DNA of 64,000 nt from Burkholderiaceae bacterium. Its GTDB lineage: Bacteria; Pseudomonadota; Gammaproteobacteria; Burkholderiales; Burkholderiaceae_E. The translations under genes were made by a program, and so were the position numbers. This document shows, one piece after another, positions 1 to 12,035 of this stretch. The notes under the pieces are model-generated. The model had not been told where the DNA came from, did not search any database, and saw only the letters and a program-made list of their open reading frames with translations. The stretch is from assembly GCA_023954045.1 (NCBI GenBank), contig JAMLIR010000008.1:62001-126000 (forward strand), given 5' to 3'. The stretch's first letter is position 1, and the number at the start of each line of letters is the position of its first letter.

Positions 1-1
1 G

Positions 2-517
2 CAGACCGGGGCGCTGCACTGGGAAGCGGCGGTCGCGATCCCGCGCGGCTCCAACGAGATCGAGCGCATCGCCGACGTCGTCGGTTCGCCGCTGGTGAGC
101 GGGCGCGAGGTCTGCGCCGTGACGTTCCAGGGCCGGGTCGGCTGCTTCGAGGCGTCCTCCGGACGCGCGCGCTGGGCGCGCGACCTGTCCTCGCCGTCGG
201 GGCTGGACCTCGACGGCAGCCTGGTCGTCGTCCCCGACGATCGCGGCGAAGTCCACGCGTTCTCGCGCAGCGGCGCCAGCGTCTGGCGCCAGGACAAGCT
301 GCGCCGCCGCGGCCTGTCGACGCCGCTGCTGATGTCGCGCTTCGTTCTGGTCGGCGACAGCACGGGGCTGGTGCACGGCCTTGCGCGCGACGACGGCGCG
401 CTCGCCGCGCGCCTGCCGACCGACGGCTCGGCGATCGTCGCCGCGCCGGTCGCCGCGTCGGGTCTGGCGATCGTGCAGACGAGCGCAGGCGCGCTCTACG
501 CGCTCGGCGTGGAATAG
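2..517 (+). CDS. bamB: BamB outer-membrane assembly lipoprotein, C-terminal part
   Basis: The reading frame is open from the left edge, so the N-terminus and lipoprotein signal lie outside the window. The visible 171 codons show the repeating beta-propeller pattern of BamB/PQQ-like blades (short [17 protein letters not shown] strands, tryptophans at regular spacing). BamB is a periplasmic lipoprotein of the BAM complex that helps insert beta-barrel proteins. It ends 5 nt before der, the standard bamB-der order of Betaproteobacteria. The family is assigned from blade pattern plus synteny. Confidence 0.88.
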   Translation, partial: QTGALHWEAAVAIPRGSNEIERIADVVGSPLVSGREVCAVTFQGRVGCFEASSGRARWARDLSSPSGLDLDGSLVVVPDDRGEVHAFSRSGASVWRQDKLRRRGLSTPLLMSRFVLVGDSTGLVHGLARDDGALAARLPTDGSAIVAAPVAASGLAIVQTSAGALYALGVE

Positions 518-522
518 CCGCG

Positions 523-1890
523 ATGGCGCGCTTGCCGGTGCTGGCGCTGGTCGGCCGGCCCAACGTCGGCAAGTCGACGCTGTTCAACCGCCTCACGCGC
601 AGCCGTTCGGCGCTGGTCGCCGACGTTCCGGGCCTGACCCGGGACCGGCAGTACGGGCGCGGGCGCGTCGGCGAGCGGCCGTTCATCGTGATCGACAGCG
701 GCGGCTTCGAGCCGGTCGCGAAGTCGGGCATCGCCGCCGAGATGGCGCGGCAGACGCGGCAGGCAGTGCTCGAGGCCGACGCCGTCGTCTTCGTCGTCGA
801 CGGACGCGAGGGCATGTCGCCGCGCGACCAGGAGATCGCCGCCGAGCTGCGCCGCACCGCGCAGCGCGTGCTGCTCGCGGTCAACAAGACCGAGGGCATG
901 CCGCGCGAGCAGGTCGCCGCCGAGTTCCACGCGCTCGGGCTGGGCGAGCCGATGGCGATCTCGGCCGCGCACGGCGACGGCGTGCGCGAGCTGGTCGAGG
1001 CGGCGCTCGCCCCGTTCGAGTCGGGCGCGCCGGCCGCGCCCACGCAGGGCGAGGTGGCCGACGAGGGCGAGCAGGCCGGGCCGCGGCGCGTGAAGGTCGC
1101 GGTGGTCGGGCGCCCGAACGCCGGGAAGTCGACGCTGATCAACACCCTGCTCGGCGAAGAACGTCTGATCGCCTTCGACCAGCCCGGGACCACCCGCGAC
1201 GCGGTGGCGGTCGACTTCGATCGCGCGGGCCGGCCCTACACGCTGATCGACACCGCGGGGCTGCGCCGGCGCGGAAAGGTGACCGACACGGTCGAGAAGT
1301 TCTCGGTGGTCAAGACGCTGCAGGCGATCGAGGATTGTCACGTCTGCGTGCTGTTGCTCGACGCGAGCGAGCAGGTCTCGGACCAGGACGCGACGATCGC
1401 CGGCCACGTCCTCGAAGCGGGGCGGGCCCTGGTCGTCGCGGTCAACAAGTGGGACCTCGCCGACGCGCAGGCGCGCCAGCGCATCAAGACCGACCTCGAC
1501 CGCAAGCTCTACTTCCTGCGCTTCGCGAAGCTGCACTTCATCTCGGCGCGCGAGGGGTTCGGCATCGGCGCGCTGATGCGCTCGGTCGACGAGGCCTACG
1601 CGGCGGCGATGAGCAAGCTGCCGACTCCCAAGCTCACGCGAGCGCTGCACGAGGCGGTCGAGCGACAGGCCCCGCCGCGGCGCGGCCCGATCCGCCCGAA
1701 GCTCCGCTACGCGCACCAGGGCGGCCAGAACCCGCCGATCGTCGTGATCCACGGCACCTCGCTCGACAGCGTGCCCGAGGCCTACCGGCGCTATCTCGAG
1801 GCCTGGTTCCGCGAGCGCTTCGGCCTGCTCGGCACGCCGCTGCGCATCGAGTTCCGCTCGGCGGCGAACCCCTACGCGCCGCGCGACTGA
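523..1890 (+). CDS. der: Ribosome biogenesis GTPase Der (EngA)
   Basis: This is a double-Era GTPase that acts in 50S subunit maturation. Two G domains in tandem are visible: the first P-loop is GRPNVGKS near residue 11, the second GRPNAGKS near residue 196. Each is followed by a DxxG switch and an NK.D-type base-recognition motif ([14 protein letters not shown]). A C-terminal KH-like domain closes the protein. The length of 455 residues is normal. The gene is directly downstream of bamB and 131 nt before hfq. Confidence 0.97.
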   Translation: MARLPVLALVGRPNVGKSTLFNRLTRSRSALVADVPGLTRDRQYGRGRVGERPFIVIDSGGFEPVAKSGIAAEMARQTRQAVLEADAVVFVVDGREGMSPRDQEIAAELRRTAQRVLLAVNKTEGMPREQVAAEFHALGLGEPMAISAAHGDGVRELVEAALAPFESGAPAAPTQGEVADEGEQAGPRRVKVAVVGRPNAGKSTLINTLLGEERLIAFDQPGTTRDAVAVDFDRAGRPYTLIDTAGLRRRGKVTDTVEKFSVVKTLQAIEDCHVCVLLLDASEQVSDQDATIAGHVLEAGRALVVAVNKWDLADAQARQRIKTDLDRKLYFLRFAKLHFISAREGFGIGALMRSVDEAYAAAMSKLPTPKLTRALHEAVERQAPPRRGPIRPKLRYAHQGGQNPPIVVIHGTSLDSVPEAYRRYLEAWFRERFGLLGTPLRIEFRSAANPYAPRD

Positions 1891-1928
1891 GGGCGGCCGG
1901 CGTCGGCCGCCGGCGACCGGCCCGGGGC

Positions 1929-1956
1929 CTTGAAACGCCGGCGGTCGCCCCGAAAT
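1929..1956 (+). promoter_or_regulatory. Possible sigma-32-like heat-shock promoter of hfq
   Basis: CTTGAAA at 1929-1935 is followed after 12 nt by CCCCGAAAT at 1948-1956. This resembles the sigma-32 pattern (CTTGAAA, 11-16 nt, CCCCATnT) with two mismatches in the second half. It would start transcription about 60 nt before hfq. E. coli hfq is known to have a heat-shock promoter, so the idea is reasonable, but this is a by-eye match only. Confidence 0.35.
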
Positions 1957-2021
1957 TGCGATAGAGTTCACGAGGCGGGCACAGACCCGCGGCCGACCAG
2001 ACCACAACAACCGGAGTCGCC

Positions 2022-2258
2022 ATGAGCAACAAAGGGCAGCTGCTACAAGACCCGTTCCTGAACCTGCTCCGCAAGGAGCACGTGCCGGTGTCGATCTACC
2101 TGGTCAACGGCATCAAGCTGCAAGGCCAGATCGAATCGTTCGACCAGTACGTGGTGCTGTTGCGCAATACGGTGACGCAGATGGTCTACAAGCATGCGAT
2201 CTCGACGGTCGTGCCGGGTCGCGCGGTCAATTTCCACCAGGAAGGTCCAGAAAGCTGA
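2022..2258 (+). CDS. hfq: RNA chaperone Hfq
   Basis: Hfq is the Sm-like hexameric chaperone that pairs small RNAs with mRNAs. The 78-residue product has the Sm1 fold ([18 protein letters not shown], then [15 protein letters not shown]) and the Sm2 YKHAIS motif that lines the proximal RNA-binding face. The ATG is preceded by CCGGAG at a good ribosome-binding distance. It has a very short C-terminal tail compared with the enterobacterial protein, as is usual in Betaproteobacteria. hflX overlaps its stop codon. Confidence 0.98.
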   Translation: MSNKGQLLQDPFLNLLRKEHVPVSIYLVNGIKLQGQIESFDQYVVLLRNTVTQMVYKHAISTVVPGRAVNFHQEGPES

Positions 2259-3454
2259 GCGCTCCCGACAAGCCCGTTTCCTGCTTCCTCGTCGGCGTCG
2301 CGTTCGGCGGCGCCGCCCGCTCCGACGACTCGCTCGACGAACTCGCGTCCCTGGCCGGTTCGGCGGGCCTGGCGCCCGTCGAGAGGCTCACGGTGCGCCG
2401 CTCGCGGCCCGACGCCGCCCTGTTCATCGGCTCGGGCAAGGCCGAGGAGATCGGCGCGCGGCTGGCCGAAACCGGCGCGGGGCTGGTGCTCTTCGACCAC
2501 GAGCTGTCCCCGATCCAGCAGCGCAACCTGAGCCGGCTCTGGGATCTGCCGGTGATGGACCGCACCGAGCTGATCCTCGACATCTTCGCGCGCCGCGCGC
2601 GCAGCCACGAGGGGAAGCTGCAGGTCGAACTCGCCCGGCTCGAGCATCTTTCGGCGCGACTGGTGCGCGGCTGGACGCACCTCGAGCGGCAGCGCGGCGG
2701 CATCGGCGTGCGCGGCGGCCCCGGCGAGACGCAGCTCGAACTCGACCGGCGGATGCTGTCGATCCGGGTCAAGCGGCTGCGCGCGCAGCTCGAGCAGCTG
2801 CGCAAGCAGCGTCGCACGCGCCGGCGCGCGCGCGATCGGCGACCGGCGTTCGCGGTCTCGATCGTCGGCTACACGAACGCTGGCAAGTCGACGCTGTTCA
2901 ACGCATTGACCGGCGCCGGCACCTACGCGGCCGACCAGCTGTTCGCGACGCTCGACACGCTCACCCGGCGCCTGCGCCTGCCTTCCGGCGCCGAGGCCGT
3001 GGTGTCGGACACGGTGGGCTTCGTGCGCGACCTCCCGCACCAACTGGTCGAGGCGTTTACCGCCACGCTCGAGGAGACAGCGCAGGCCGACCTGCTGCTG
3101 CACGTCGTCGACGCGTCGGCGCCCGACCGCGACGAGCAGATCGCGCAGGTCGACCGCGTGCTCGACGAGATCGGCGCGGCCGACGTGCCGCGCATCCTGG
3201 TCCACAACAAGATCGACCGCAGCGGGCGGGTCCCCGAAGTCGCGCTCGACCGCTATGGTAGGATCGACCGGGTCTGGGCGAGCGCGGCGACCGGCGAGGG
3301 GCTCGACCTGCTGCGCGAGGCGATCGACCAGCAGGTGGCCGCCTGGCGCGAGGCGCGCCGGCGCGGGCCGGCCGACGAGGCCGGCGCGCAGGCGGCGGAC
3401 GTCGCCGCGGATGCGCCCGCGCGCCCCGAAACCCCCGTGCATCGGGCTGCCTGA
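2255..3454 (+). CDS. hflX: Ribosome-associated GTPase HflX
   Basis: HflX is a GTPase that splits stalled or heat-damaged ribosomes. The frame carries the N-terminal HflX nucleotide-binding half ([20 protein letters not shown]), a basic coiled coil with [15 protein letters not shown] signature, then a G domain with [14 protein letters not shown] and HNKID. No ATG or good GTG covers the conserved N-terminus. A GTG at 2393 would delete the first strand of the fold, so I place the start at a CTG (2255) that overlaps the hfq stop as CTGA and restores about 46 family-like residues. The start codon is an inference; the family is secure. Confidence 0.9.
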   Translation: MSAPDKPVSCFLVGVAFGGAARSDDSLDELASLAGSAGLAPVERLTVRRSRPDAALFIGSGKAEEIGARLAETGAGLVLFDHELSPIQQRNLSRLWDLPVMDRTELILDIFARRARSHEGKLQVELARLEHLSARLVRGWTHLERQRGGIGVRGGPGETQLELDRRMLSIRVKRLRAQLEQLRKQRRTRRRARDRRPAFAVSIVGYTNAGKSTLFNALTGAGTYAADQLFATLDTLTRRLRLPSGAEAVVSDTVGFVRDLPHQLVEAFTATLEETAQADLLLHVVDASAPDRDEQIAQVDRVLDEIGAADVPRILVHNKIDRSGRVPEVALDRYGRIDRVWASAATGEGLDLLREAIDQQVAAWREARRRGPADEAGAQAADVAADAPARPETPVHRAA

Positions 3455-3485
3455 ACCCATCCTCTCCTTGTCCGTTCCCCTGACC

Positions 3486-4739
3486 ATGTGGAAGTCCGTG
3501 CGCTCGATTTTCTCGCTCAACGATCCCGGCTGGGGGCGCAGCGGCGGCGGAGGCGACCAGCGTCCCCCGCAGCGGCCGAACAGCGACGGCCCGCCCGACC
3601 TCGACGAGCTCTGGCGCGACTTCAACCGGCGGCTGGGCGGCATGTTCCGGCGCGGCGGCGGGCGTCCGCCCGGCGGCGGCGACCGCGAGGGTCCGTCGCT
3701 GAAGGGGGCGGGCGCCGGGATCGGCCTGCTCGCGCTCGTGGCGCTGCTGCTCTGGCTGGCCAGCGGCTTCTACATCGTCCAGGAAGGCCAGGCCTCGGTC
3801 GTGCTGCGCTTCGGCGAGTACAAGCAGATGATCGATCGCGCCGGCTTCACCTGGCGGATGCCGTACCCGATCGAGACCAACGAGATCGTCAACGTCCAGC
3901 AGTTGCGCACCGTCGAGGTCGGCTACCGCAACGGCGTGCGCAACAAGACCCTGCGCGAGTCGCTGATGCTCACGCAGGACCAGAGCATCGTCGACATGCA
4001 GTTCACGGTCCAGTACCGGATCGGCGACACCAAGGACTACCTGTTCAACAACGACTTCGGCCCGGTGCCCGAGGAGATCGTGCGCCAGGCCGCCGAGACC
4101 GCGATGCGCGAGGTGGTCGGCCGCACCGGCGTCGACCAGGTGCTCTACGAAGAGAAGGAGCAGGTGGCGCAGGGCGCGCGCAAGATGATCCAGGGGCTGG
4201 TCGACCGCTACAAGGCGGGCATCTCGGTCGTCGACGTCACGATCCAGCAGGTGCAGCCGCCCGAGCAGGTGCAGGCCGCCTTCGAGGACGCCAACAAGGC
4301 CGCGCAGGACCGCGAGCGCCTGATCAACGAGGGCCGCGCCTACGCCAACGACGTCATCCCGAAGGCGCGCGGCACGGCCGCGCGGCTGATGCAGGAGGCC
4401 GAAGGCTACCGGCAGCGCGTGATCGCCTCGGCCGAGGGCGACACCAGCCGCTTCCGCCAGGTGCTGGCCGAGTACGCGAAGGCGCCGCAGGTCACGCGCG
4501 ATCGCATGTACATCGAGGCGATGCAGGAGATCTTCGCCAACACCAGCAAGGTGTACCTCGACTCGCGTGCGAGCGGCAACCTGCTGTACCTGCCGCTCGA
4601 CCGCCTGCTCCAGCAGTCGGCGGCCGACGCCGCGCGCCCGGCGCAGCCCGCGGCGGCGCCGGCGGCGCCCCCGGCCCCCGAGACGCCGGCCAGCACGCGC
4701 GCCAGCAGCTTGCGCGGCCGCGAGCGCGACAGCCGCTGA
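3486..4739 (+). CDS. hflK: HflK, FtsH protease modulator (SPFH/band 7)
   Basis: HflK forms the membrane HflKC cage that surrounds and regulates FtsH. The 417-residue product starts MWKSVRSIFSLNDPGWG, has a glycine/proline-rich cytoplasmic N-terminus, one membrane segment near residues 78-97 and a long periplasmic SPFH/band-7 domain (from YIVQEGQASVVLRFG) followed by a coiled coil. The tail is an alanine/proline-rich stretch. The ATG at 3486 was chosen over upstream in-frame codons because it gives the normal HflK N-terminus. hflC follows after 22 nt. Confidence 0.96.
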   Translation: MWKSVRSIFSLNDPGWGRSGGGGDQRPPQRPNSDGPPDLDELWRDFNRRLGGMFRRGGGRPPGGGDREGPSLKGAGAGIGLLALVALLLWLASGFYIVQEGQASVVLRFGEYKQMIDRAGFTWRMPYPIETNEIVNVQQLRTVEVGYRNGVRNKTLRESLMLTQDQSIVDMQFTVQYRIGDTKDYLFNNDFGPVPEEIVRQAAETAMREVVGRTGVDQVLYEEKEQVAQGARKMIQGLVDRYKAGISVVDVTIQQVQPPEQVQAAFEDANKAAQDRERLINEGRAYANDVIPKARGTAARLMQEAEGYRQRVIASAEGDTSRFRQVLAEYAKAPQVTRDRMYIEAMQEIFANTSKVYLDSRASGNLLYLPLDRLLQQSAADAARPAQPAAAPAAPPAPETPASTRASSLRGRERDSR

Positions 4740-4761
4740 CGCGCCCGACCGGAGTCCGACC

Positions 4762-5640
4762 ATGAACCGAATCGTTCCCATGCTGATCGGCGCGCTGGTC
4801 GCGCTGGTGGTGCTGATGTCGTCCGTGTTCGTCGTCGACCAGCGCCAGTTCGCTGTCGTCTACGCACTCGGCGAGATCCGCCACGTGATCGACAAGCCGG
4901 GCCTGTACTTCAAGCTGCCGCCGCCGTTCCAGAACGTCGTCTACTACGACAAGCGGATCCTCACGATCGACACCGCCGAGAGCGACCGCTTCATCACGTC
5001 CGAGAAGCTGAACGTGATGATCGACACGTTCGTGAAGTGGCGCATCGTCGATCCGCGCGCGTTCATCCGCTCGGTCTCGGGCAGCGAACAGATCGCGGTC
5101 GACCGCATCAACCGCAGCCTGCGCGACGCGCTGAACAACGAGGTCGCGCGGCGCACCGTCGCCGACATGATCTCGGGCGAGCGCGAGCGCGTGGTCGAGA
5201 ACGTGCGCGCCAAGGTCGACGAGGACTCGCGGCAGATCGGCGCCGAGATCATCGACGTGCGCCTGAAGCGGGTCGATTTCGCCCCCGAGGTGTCCGAGCG
5301 CGTGTTCGCGCGGATGGAGTCCGAGCGCAAGCAGGTCGCCAACGAGCGGCGTGCCACCGGCGCGGCCGAGTCCGAGAAGATCCGGGCCGACGCCGACCGC
5401 CAGCGCGAGGTCATCCTCGCCGAGGCCTACCGGGACGCGCAGCGGATCAAGGGCGAGGGCGACGCGAAGTCGGCCGGCCTGTTCGCGGCGGCGTTCGGCC
5501 AGAATCCCGAGTTCGCCAGTTTCTACCGCAGCCTCGAGGCGTACCGCGCGTCGTTTCGCACGCGCAACGACCTGATGGTGGTCGATCCTTCGTCGGACTT
5601 CTTCCGCTTCTTCAAGGCGCCGGGCGAGCGGCCGCGCTGA
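4762..5640 (+). CDS. hflC: HflC, FtsH protease modulator (SPFH/band 7)
   Basis: HflC is the partner of HflK in the HflKC complex. It has an N-terminal membrane segment (residues 5-24) followed by a band-7 domain (FVVDQRQFAVVYALGEI) and a helical region rich in E, R and K. The ATG at 4762 follows CGGAGT with good spacing. The length of 292 residues is typical. Its presence with hflK says the organism keeps the normal FtsH-HflKC system; a second FtsH-like protease lies at 23.4 kb. Confidence 0.96.
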   Translation: MNRIVPMLIGALVALVVLMSSVFVVDQRQFAVVYALGEIRHVIDKPGLYFKLPPPFQNVVYYDKRILTIDTAESDRFITSEKLNVMIDTFVKWRIVDPRAFIRSVSGSEQIAVDRINRSLRDALNNEVARRTVADMISGERERVVENVRAKVDEDSRQIGAEIIDVRLKRVDFAPEVSERVFARMESERKQVANERRATGAAESEKIRADADRQREVILAEAYRDAQRIKGEGDAKSAGLFAAAFGQNPEFASFYRSLEAYRASFRTRNDLMVVDPSSDFFRFFKAPGERPR

Positions 5641-5661
5641 GCGGGGCGGGGAAGGATCGAC

Positions 5662-5847
5662 GTGACGCTGCACGACTGGCTGCGCGCGATCGGCCTGGTG
5701 CTGGTGCTCGAGGGGCTGATGCCGCTCGTGGCGCCGGCGCGCTGGCGCGAAGTGTTCATGCAGGTCGCGCGGCTGCGCGACGGCCAGATCCGCTTCGTCG
5801 GGTTCGGCTCGGCGCTGGTCGGGGCCGTCCTGCTGCTGCTGTCCTGA
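5662..5847 (+). CDS. Small membrane protein, DUF2065 (YjeT-like)
   Basis: A 61-residue protein starting at GTG 5662 with two hydrophobic segments (residues 8-24 and 45-60) around a short polar loop with RWREVFMQ and an [11 protein letters not shown] motif. This matches the DUF2065/YjeT family, whose place between hflC and hisZ or purA is conserved in many proteobacteria. Its biochemical function is not known. The ribosome-binding GGGAAGG lies 6-12 nt upstream of the GTG. Confidence 0.88.
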   Translation: MTLHDWLRAIGLVLVLEGLMPLVAPARWREVFMQVARLRDGQIRFVGFGSALVGAVLLLLS

Positions 5848-8520
<2,673 letters not shown>

Positions 8521-8538
8521 GCGTGGCGTCCGGCCGCG

Positions 8539-9045
8539 ATGAAGGACCTGCACGTCTCGTGGGACGAGTACAACCGGCTCGTCGAAAAGCTCGCGCTCGA
8601 GGTCTGGAAGTCGGGCTGGAGCTTCGACGCGGTCGTCTGTCTCGCTCGCGGCGGGCTGCGCATCGGCGACGTGTTCTCGCGGCTGTTCGACAAGCCGCTC
8701 GGGGTGCTGTTCACGAGCTCGTACCGCGACGACTCCGGCACGACGCAGGGGCGGCTGCTGGTCGGCGAGCACCTGAGCTCGGCGCAGCCGCTGCCGGGCC
8801 CGCGCTGGCTGCTGGTCGACGACCTCGCCGACACCGGCGCGACGCTGGTGCAGGTGCTGCCGATCCTGCGCGAGCGCCATCCGCAGGCGCGCGAGATCCG
8901 CTCGGCGGTACTATGGCGCAAGGGCGCCTCGGTGGTCCAACCCGACTACTGCATCGAACACCTGCCGACCAATCCGTGGATCCACCAGCCGTTCGAGGAG
9001 TACGACCACATGCGGCCGGGCGACCTGGAGGCTCGCAGGGGTTGA
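8539..9045 (+). CDS. Phosphoribosyltransferase-domain protein (type I fold)
   Basis: A 168-residue protein with the type I phosphoribosyltransferase core. The PRPP loop is LLVDDLADTGATL (residues 93-105), and the early VCLARGGLRIGD segment fits the fold's nucleotide-hood region. It resembles the xanthine/hypoxanthine-guanine class; the conserved place after purA suggests purine salvage. The exact base specificity cannot be read from the sequence. The C-terminus carries the TNPWIHQPFEEYD motif usual in this betaproteobacterial group. Confidence 0.85.
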   Translation: MKDLHVSWDEYNRLVEKLALEVWKSGWSFDAVVCLARGGLRIGDVFSRLFDKPLGVLFTSSYRDDSGTTQGRLLVGEHLSSAQPLPGPRWLLVDDLADTGATLVQVLPILRERHPQAREIRSAVLWRKGASVVQPDYCIEHLPTNPWIHQPFEEYDHMRPGDLEARRG

Positions 9046-9165
9046 GCAGCGCAGGACCGTCTGGCGGGACTCGACACGGCACGCCGGCGAGCGCGGAGTC
9101 GAATCGGGAACCTGAAGGGGCGCCCGGGAGTCCGCCTGGATCTCGGCGCAAGCGGGCTTCGTCGA

Positions 9166-9252
9166 TGGTGCCCAGAAGAGGACTCGAACCTCCACAGTGT
9201 TGCCACCGCCAGGACCTGAACCTGGTGCGTCTACCAATTCCGCCATCTGGGC
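9166..9252 (-). tRNA. tRNA-Leu (anticodon CAG)
   Basis: Read on the minus strand, the gene folds as a class II tRNA: acceptor GCCCAGA pairs with TCTGGGC, an anticodon stem CCAGG/CCTGG encloses the loop TTCAGGT with anticodon CAG, a long variable arm follows, then GGTTCGAGTCC in the T arm, and CCA is encoded. The anticodon reads CUG, the dominant leucine codon at this G+C. The gene sits in the purA-rnr gap, as in other Burkholderiales. Confidence 0.98.
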
Positions 9253-9361
9253 GATGGGCCTGTCGGACGATTTCCGAAGGCGGCGGCTGGAGCGTGCCAG
9301 CCGCGAGTAGAGCCGGGCAGTTTAATCGACCGGCGCGATTTGTCAAATTCCCGGTGAGGCC

Positions 9362-12019
9362 GTGACCCGACGCCCGACTTCGACTACCTGGTTCGCGCCC
9401 ACGCGCGAGGCGATCCTCGAGTGCCTGCGCGCGGCCGACGTGCCGATGACCCCGGTCGAACTCGCCGAACGGCTCGAGGTACCGTCGACCCACTTCGACA
9501 ACCTGAACCGGCGGCTGCTCGCGATGGAACGCGACGGCCAGTTGCTGCCGAACCGAAAGGGCGTGCTGCTGCTGGCGAGCAAGCTCGACCTGACCGCGGG
9601 AAGGGTGCAGGGCCATCGGGACGGCTACGGCTTCCTGATCCCGGACGCCGGCGGCCCCGACGTGTTCCTGTCGCCGCGCGAGATGCAGAAGGTGATGCAC
9701 GGCGACCGCGCGCTGGTCAAGCGCACCGGCTACGACTCGCGCGGCCGGCCCGAGGGCCGCATCGTCGAGGTGACCGAGCGCGCGCACCGGCGCCTGGTCG
9801 GCCGCTTCCTCAACGAGCGCGGCGTGCACATCGTCGTCCCCGAAGACCAGCGCATCAAGCACGACATCCTGATTCCGCCGGGCGACACGCACCACGCGCA
9901 GCAGGGGCAGGTGGTCACCGTCGAGATCGTCGATCCGCCGTCGGGGCAGGCGCCGCCGATCGGCCGCGTCGTCGAGGTGCTCGGCGAGATCGGCGATCCG
10001 GGGATGGAGATCGAGATCGCGGTGCGCAAGTTCGACGTTCCGCACCAGTTCAGCGAGCCGGCGGTCGCGCAGGCAGCGAAGCTGCCGGTCGCGGTGCGGC
10101 CTGCCGACCTGAAGGGGCGCGTGGACCTTCGCGACGTGCCGCTGGTCACGATCGACGGCGAGGACGCGCGCGATTTCGACGATGCGGTCTACTGCGAGCC
10201 GATCGACGCGATCCCGGCGCGCGGCGAGTCGATCGGCGCGGCGCAGGCCGCCGACCACGAATCGCAGGCCTCCGGCGCGCGCGCGCGGCGCACGAGCGGC
10301 TTTCGCCTGATCGTGGCGATCGCCGACGTGGCGCACTACGTGAAGCCGGGCGACCCGCTCGACGCGGACGCGATCGAGCGCAGCACCTCGGTCTACTTCC
10401 CGCGGCGCGTGATCCCGATGCTGCCGGAGAAGCTGTCGAACGGCCTGTGCTCGCTCAATCCGCAGGTCGACCGGCTGGTGCTGGTCTGCGACATGGTGAT
10501 CGGCGCGCGCGGCCAGATCCGCGCCTACCAGTTCTACGAGGCGGTGATGCACTCGGCCGCGCGCCTGACCTACGACGAGGTGTGGGCGATGCTGTCCGGG
10601 GGCGCGGCGGTCGCGCCGCCGCCGGGACGCGCGGCGCTGCTGCCGATGCTGCGCAACCTGCACGAGCTGTACCGCGCGCTCGCCGCGGCGCGCCAGGCGC
10701 GCGGCGCGATCGACTTCGAGACGGTCGAGACGAGGATCGTCTGCGACCCGGCCGGGCGCATCGAGCGGATCGTGCCCAGCCAGCGCAACGATGCGCACCG
10801 GCTGATCGAGGAATGCATGCTCGCGGCCAACGTCTGCACGGCCGACTTCATGCGTCGCAGCAAGCATCCGGGGCTGTTTCGCGTCCACGAGGGACCGACG
10901 CCGGAGCGGCTGCAGCTGCTGCGCGAGTTCCTGCGCAGCGTCGGGTTGTCGCTGGGCGGCGGCGACGAGCCCTCGCCGCGCGACTACGCCGAGCTCGCTG
11001 CGCAGGTGCGCGCGCGCCCCGACTCGGCGCTACTGCAGACGATGCTGCTGCGCTCGATGCAGCAGGCGGTCTACTCGCCCGACAACAGCGGGCATTTCGG
11101 CCTCGCCTACGACGCCTATACGCACTTCACCTCGCCGATCCGCCGCTACCCGGACCTGCTGACGCATCGGGTCATCAAGGCGCTGCTCGGCGGCAGCCGC
11201 TACCGGCCCGCGCTCCCGGCCGCCGGCGCCGATCGCGACGAGCCGGCCGATGGCGGCGCCGGCCGGCGCGGTGCGCGCGGCCGCGCGGCGGCGGCTGCGA
11301 AGGCCGAGGACGCCGCCGCCCAGGCGCTGGCGCGCCAGCAGGAGCACGAGACCTGGCAGGCGCTCGGCGCGATCTGCTCGGGCAACGAGCGCCGGGCCGA
11401 CGAGGCCTCGCGCGACGTCGAGGCGTGGCTGAAGTGCATGTACGTGCGCGAGCGCGTCGGCGAGCAGTTCGCGGGCCGCGTTACCGGCGTCGCGCCGTTC
11501 GGCGTGTTCGTCACGCTCAACGACCTCTACGTCGAGGGTCTGGTGCACGTCTCCGAGCTGGGCGGCGAGTACTTCCAGTACAACGAGACGACGCACGAGC
11601 TGCGCGGCGAGCGCACCGGGCGCAGGTTCCGGCTCACCGACGAGCTCGACGTGCAGGTCTCGCGCGTCGATCTCGAGGCGCGCCGGATCGATTTCCGGCT
11701 GGTCGAACGAATGGACTTCCGGGCGATCAGCCGCCTGCGCCGCCGCGGGGGTTCCGAGGACGGCGGCGCGCGCCCCGACGCCGCGAGCGCGGTGTCGCCC
11801 CCGCCGGAGGACGTCGCCGCGCCCGAGCCGCCCGAGGTCGCCCGCAAGCGCGGCGCGCCGTCGAAGGCCGGCTCGAAGGGCACGGGGGGCAAGGCGCGCA
11901 AGGCGGCCAAGCCCAAGACCGAGAAGGTCAAGCGCGCGCGCGCCGAGCGCCTCGCGGCGCGCCGCCGCGGCGCCGCGCCGCCCGCGAGCGGCGCTCCCCG
12001 GCGCAAGCGCCGGCACTGA
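9362..12019 (+). CDS. rnr: Ribonuclease R
   Basis: RNase R is a processive 3'-5' exoribonuclease that degrades structured RNA. Domains in order: a winged-helix N-terminus (residues 10-75), cold-shock domains (about 80-240), the RNB catalytic domain (from VDLRDVPLVTIDGEDARDFDDAVY, whose aspartates bind the metals), an S1 domain (about 700-785) and a Lys/Arg/Ala-rich tail. It starts at GTG 9362. Two insertions are longer than usual: about 35 residues inside RNB just before FRLIVAIADVAHY, and an alanine-rich stretch near residues 615-660. The length of 885 residues exceeds the common 750-830. Confidence 0.96.
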   Translation: MTRRPTSTTWFAPTREAILECLRAADVPMTPVELAERLEVPSTHFDNLNRRLLAMERDGQLLPNRKGVLLLASKLDLTAGRVQGHRDGYGFLIPDAGGPDVFLSPREMQKVMHGDRALVKRTGYDSRGRPEGRIVEVTERAHRRLVGRFLNERGVHIVVPEDQRIKHDILIPPGDTHHAQQGQVVTVEIVDPPSGQAPPIGRVVEVLGEIGDPGMEIEIAVRKFDVPHQFSEPAVAQAAKLPVAVRPADLKGRVDLRDVPLVTIDGEDARDFDDAVYCEPIDAIPARGESIGAAQAADHESQASGARARRTSGFRLIVAIADVAHYVKPGDPLDADAIERSTSVYFPRRVIPMLPEKLSNGLCSLNPQVDRLVLVCDMVIGARGQIRAYQFYEAVMHSAARLTYDEVWAMLSGGAAVAPPPGRAALLPMLRNLHELYRALAAARQARGAIDFETVETRIVCDPAGRIERIVPSQRNDAHRLIEECMLAANVCTADFMRRSKHPGLFRVHEGPTPERLQLLREFLRSVGLSLGGGDEPSPRDYAELAAQVRARPDSALLQTMLLRSMQQAVYSPDNSGHFGLAYDAYTHFTSPIRRYPDLLTHRVIKALLGGSRYRPALPAAGADRDEPADGGAGRRGARGRAAAAAKAEDAAAQALARQQEHETWQALGAICSGNERRADEASRDVEAWLKCMYVRERVGEQFAGRVTGVAPFGVFVTLNDLYVEGLVHVSELGGEYFQYNETTHELRGERTGRRFRLTDELDVQVSRVDLEARRIDFRLVERMDFRAISRLRRRGGSEDGGARPDAASAVSPPPEDVAAPEPPEVARKRGAPSKAGSKGTGGKARKAAKPKTEKVKRARAERLAARRRGAAPPASGAPRRKRRH

Positions 12020-12035
12020 GGCCGGGAACGCGAAC

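Noticed and set aside
381-1964. Long frames overlapping der, hflX, rnr, nrdJ and others on both strands
   Set aside because: They are arginine/alanine/proline-rich shadows of real genes in other frames, as expected at this G+C, and show no family motifs.
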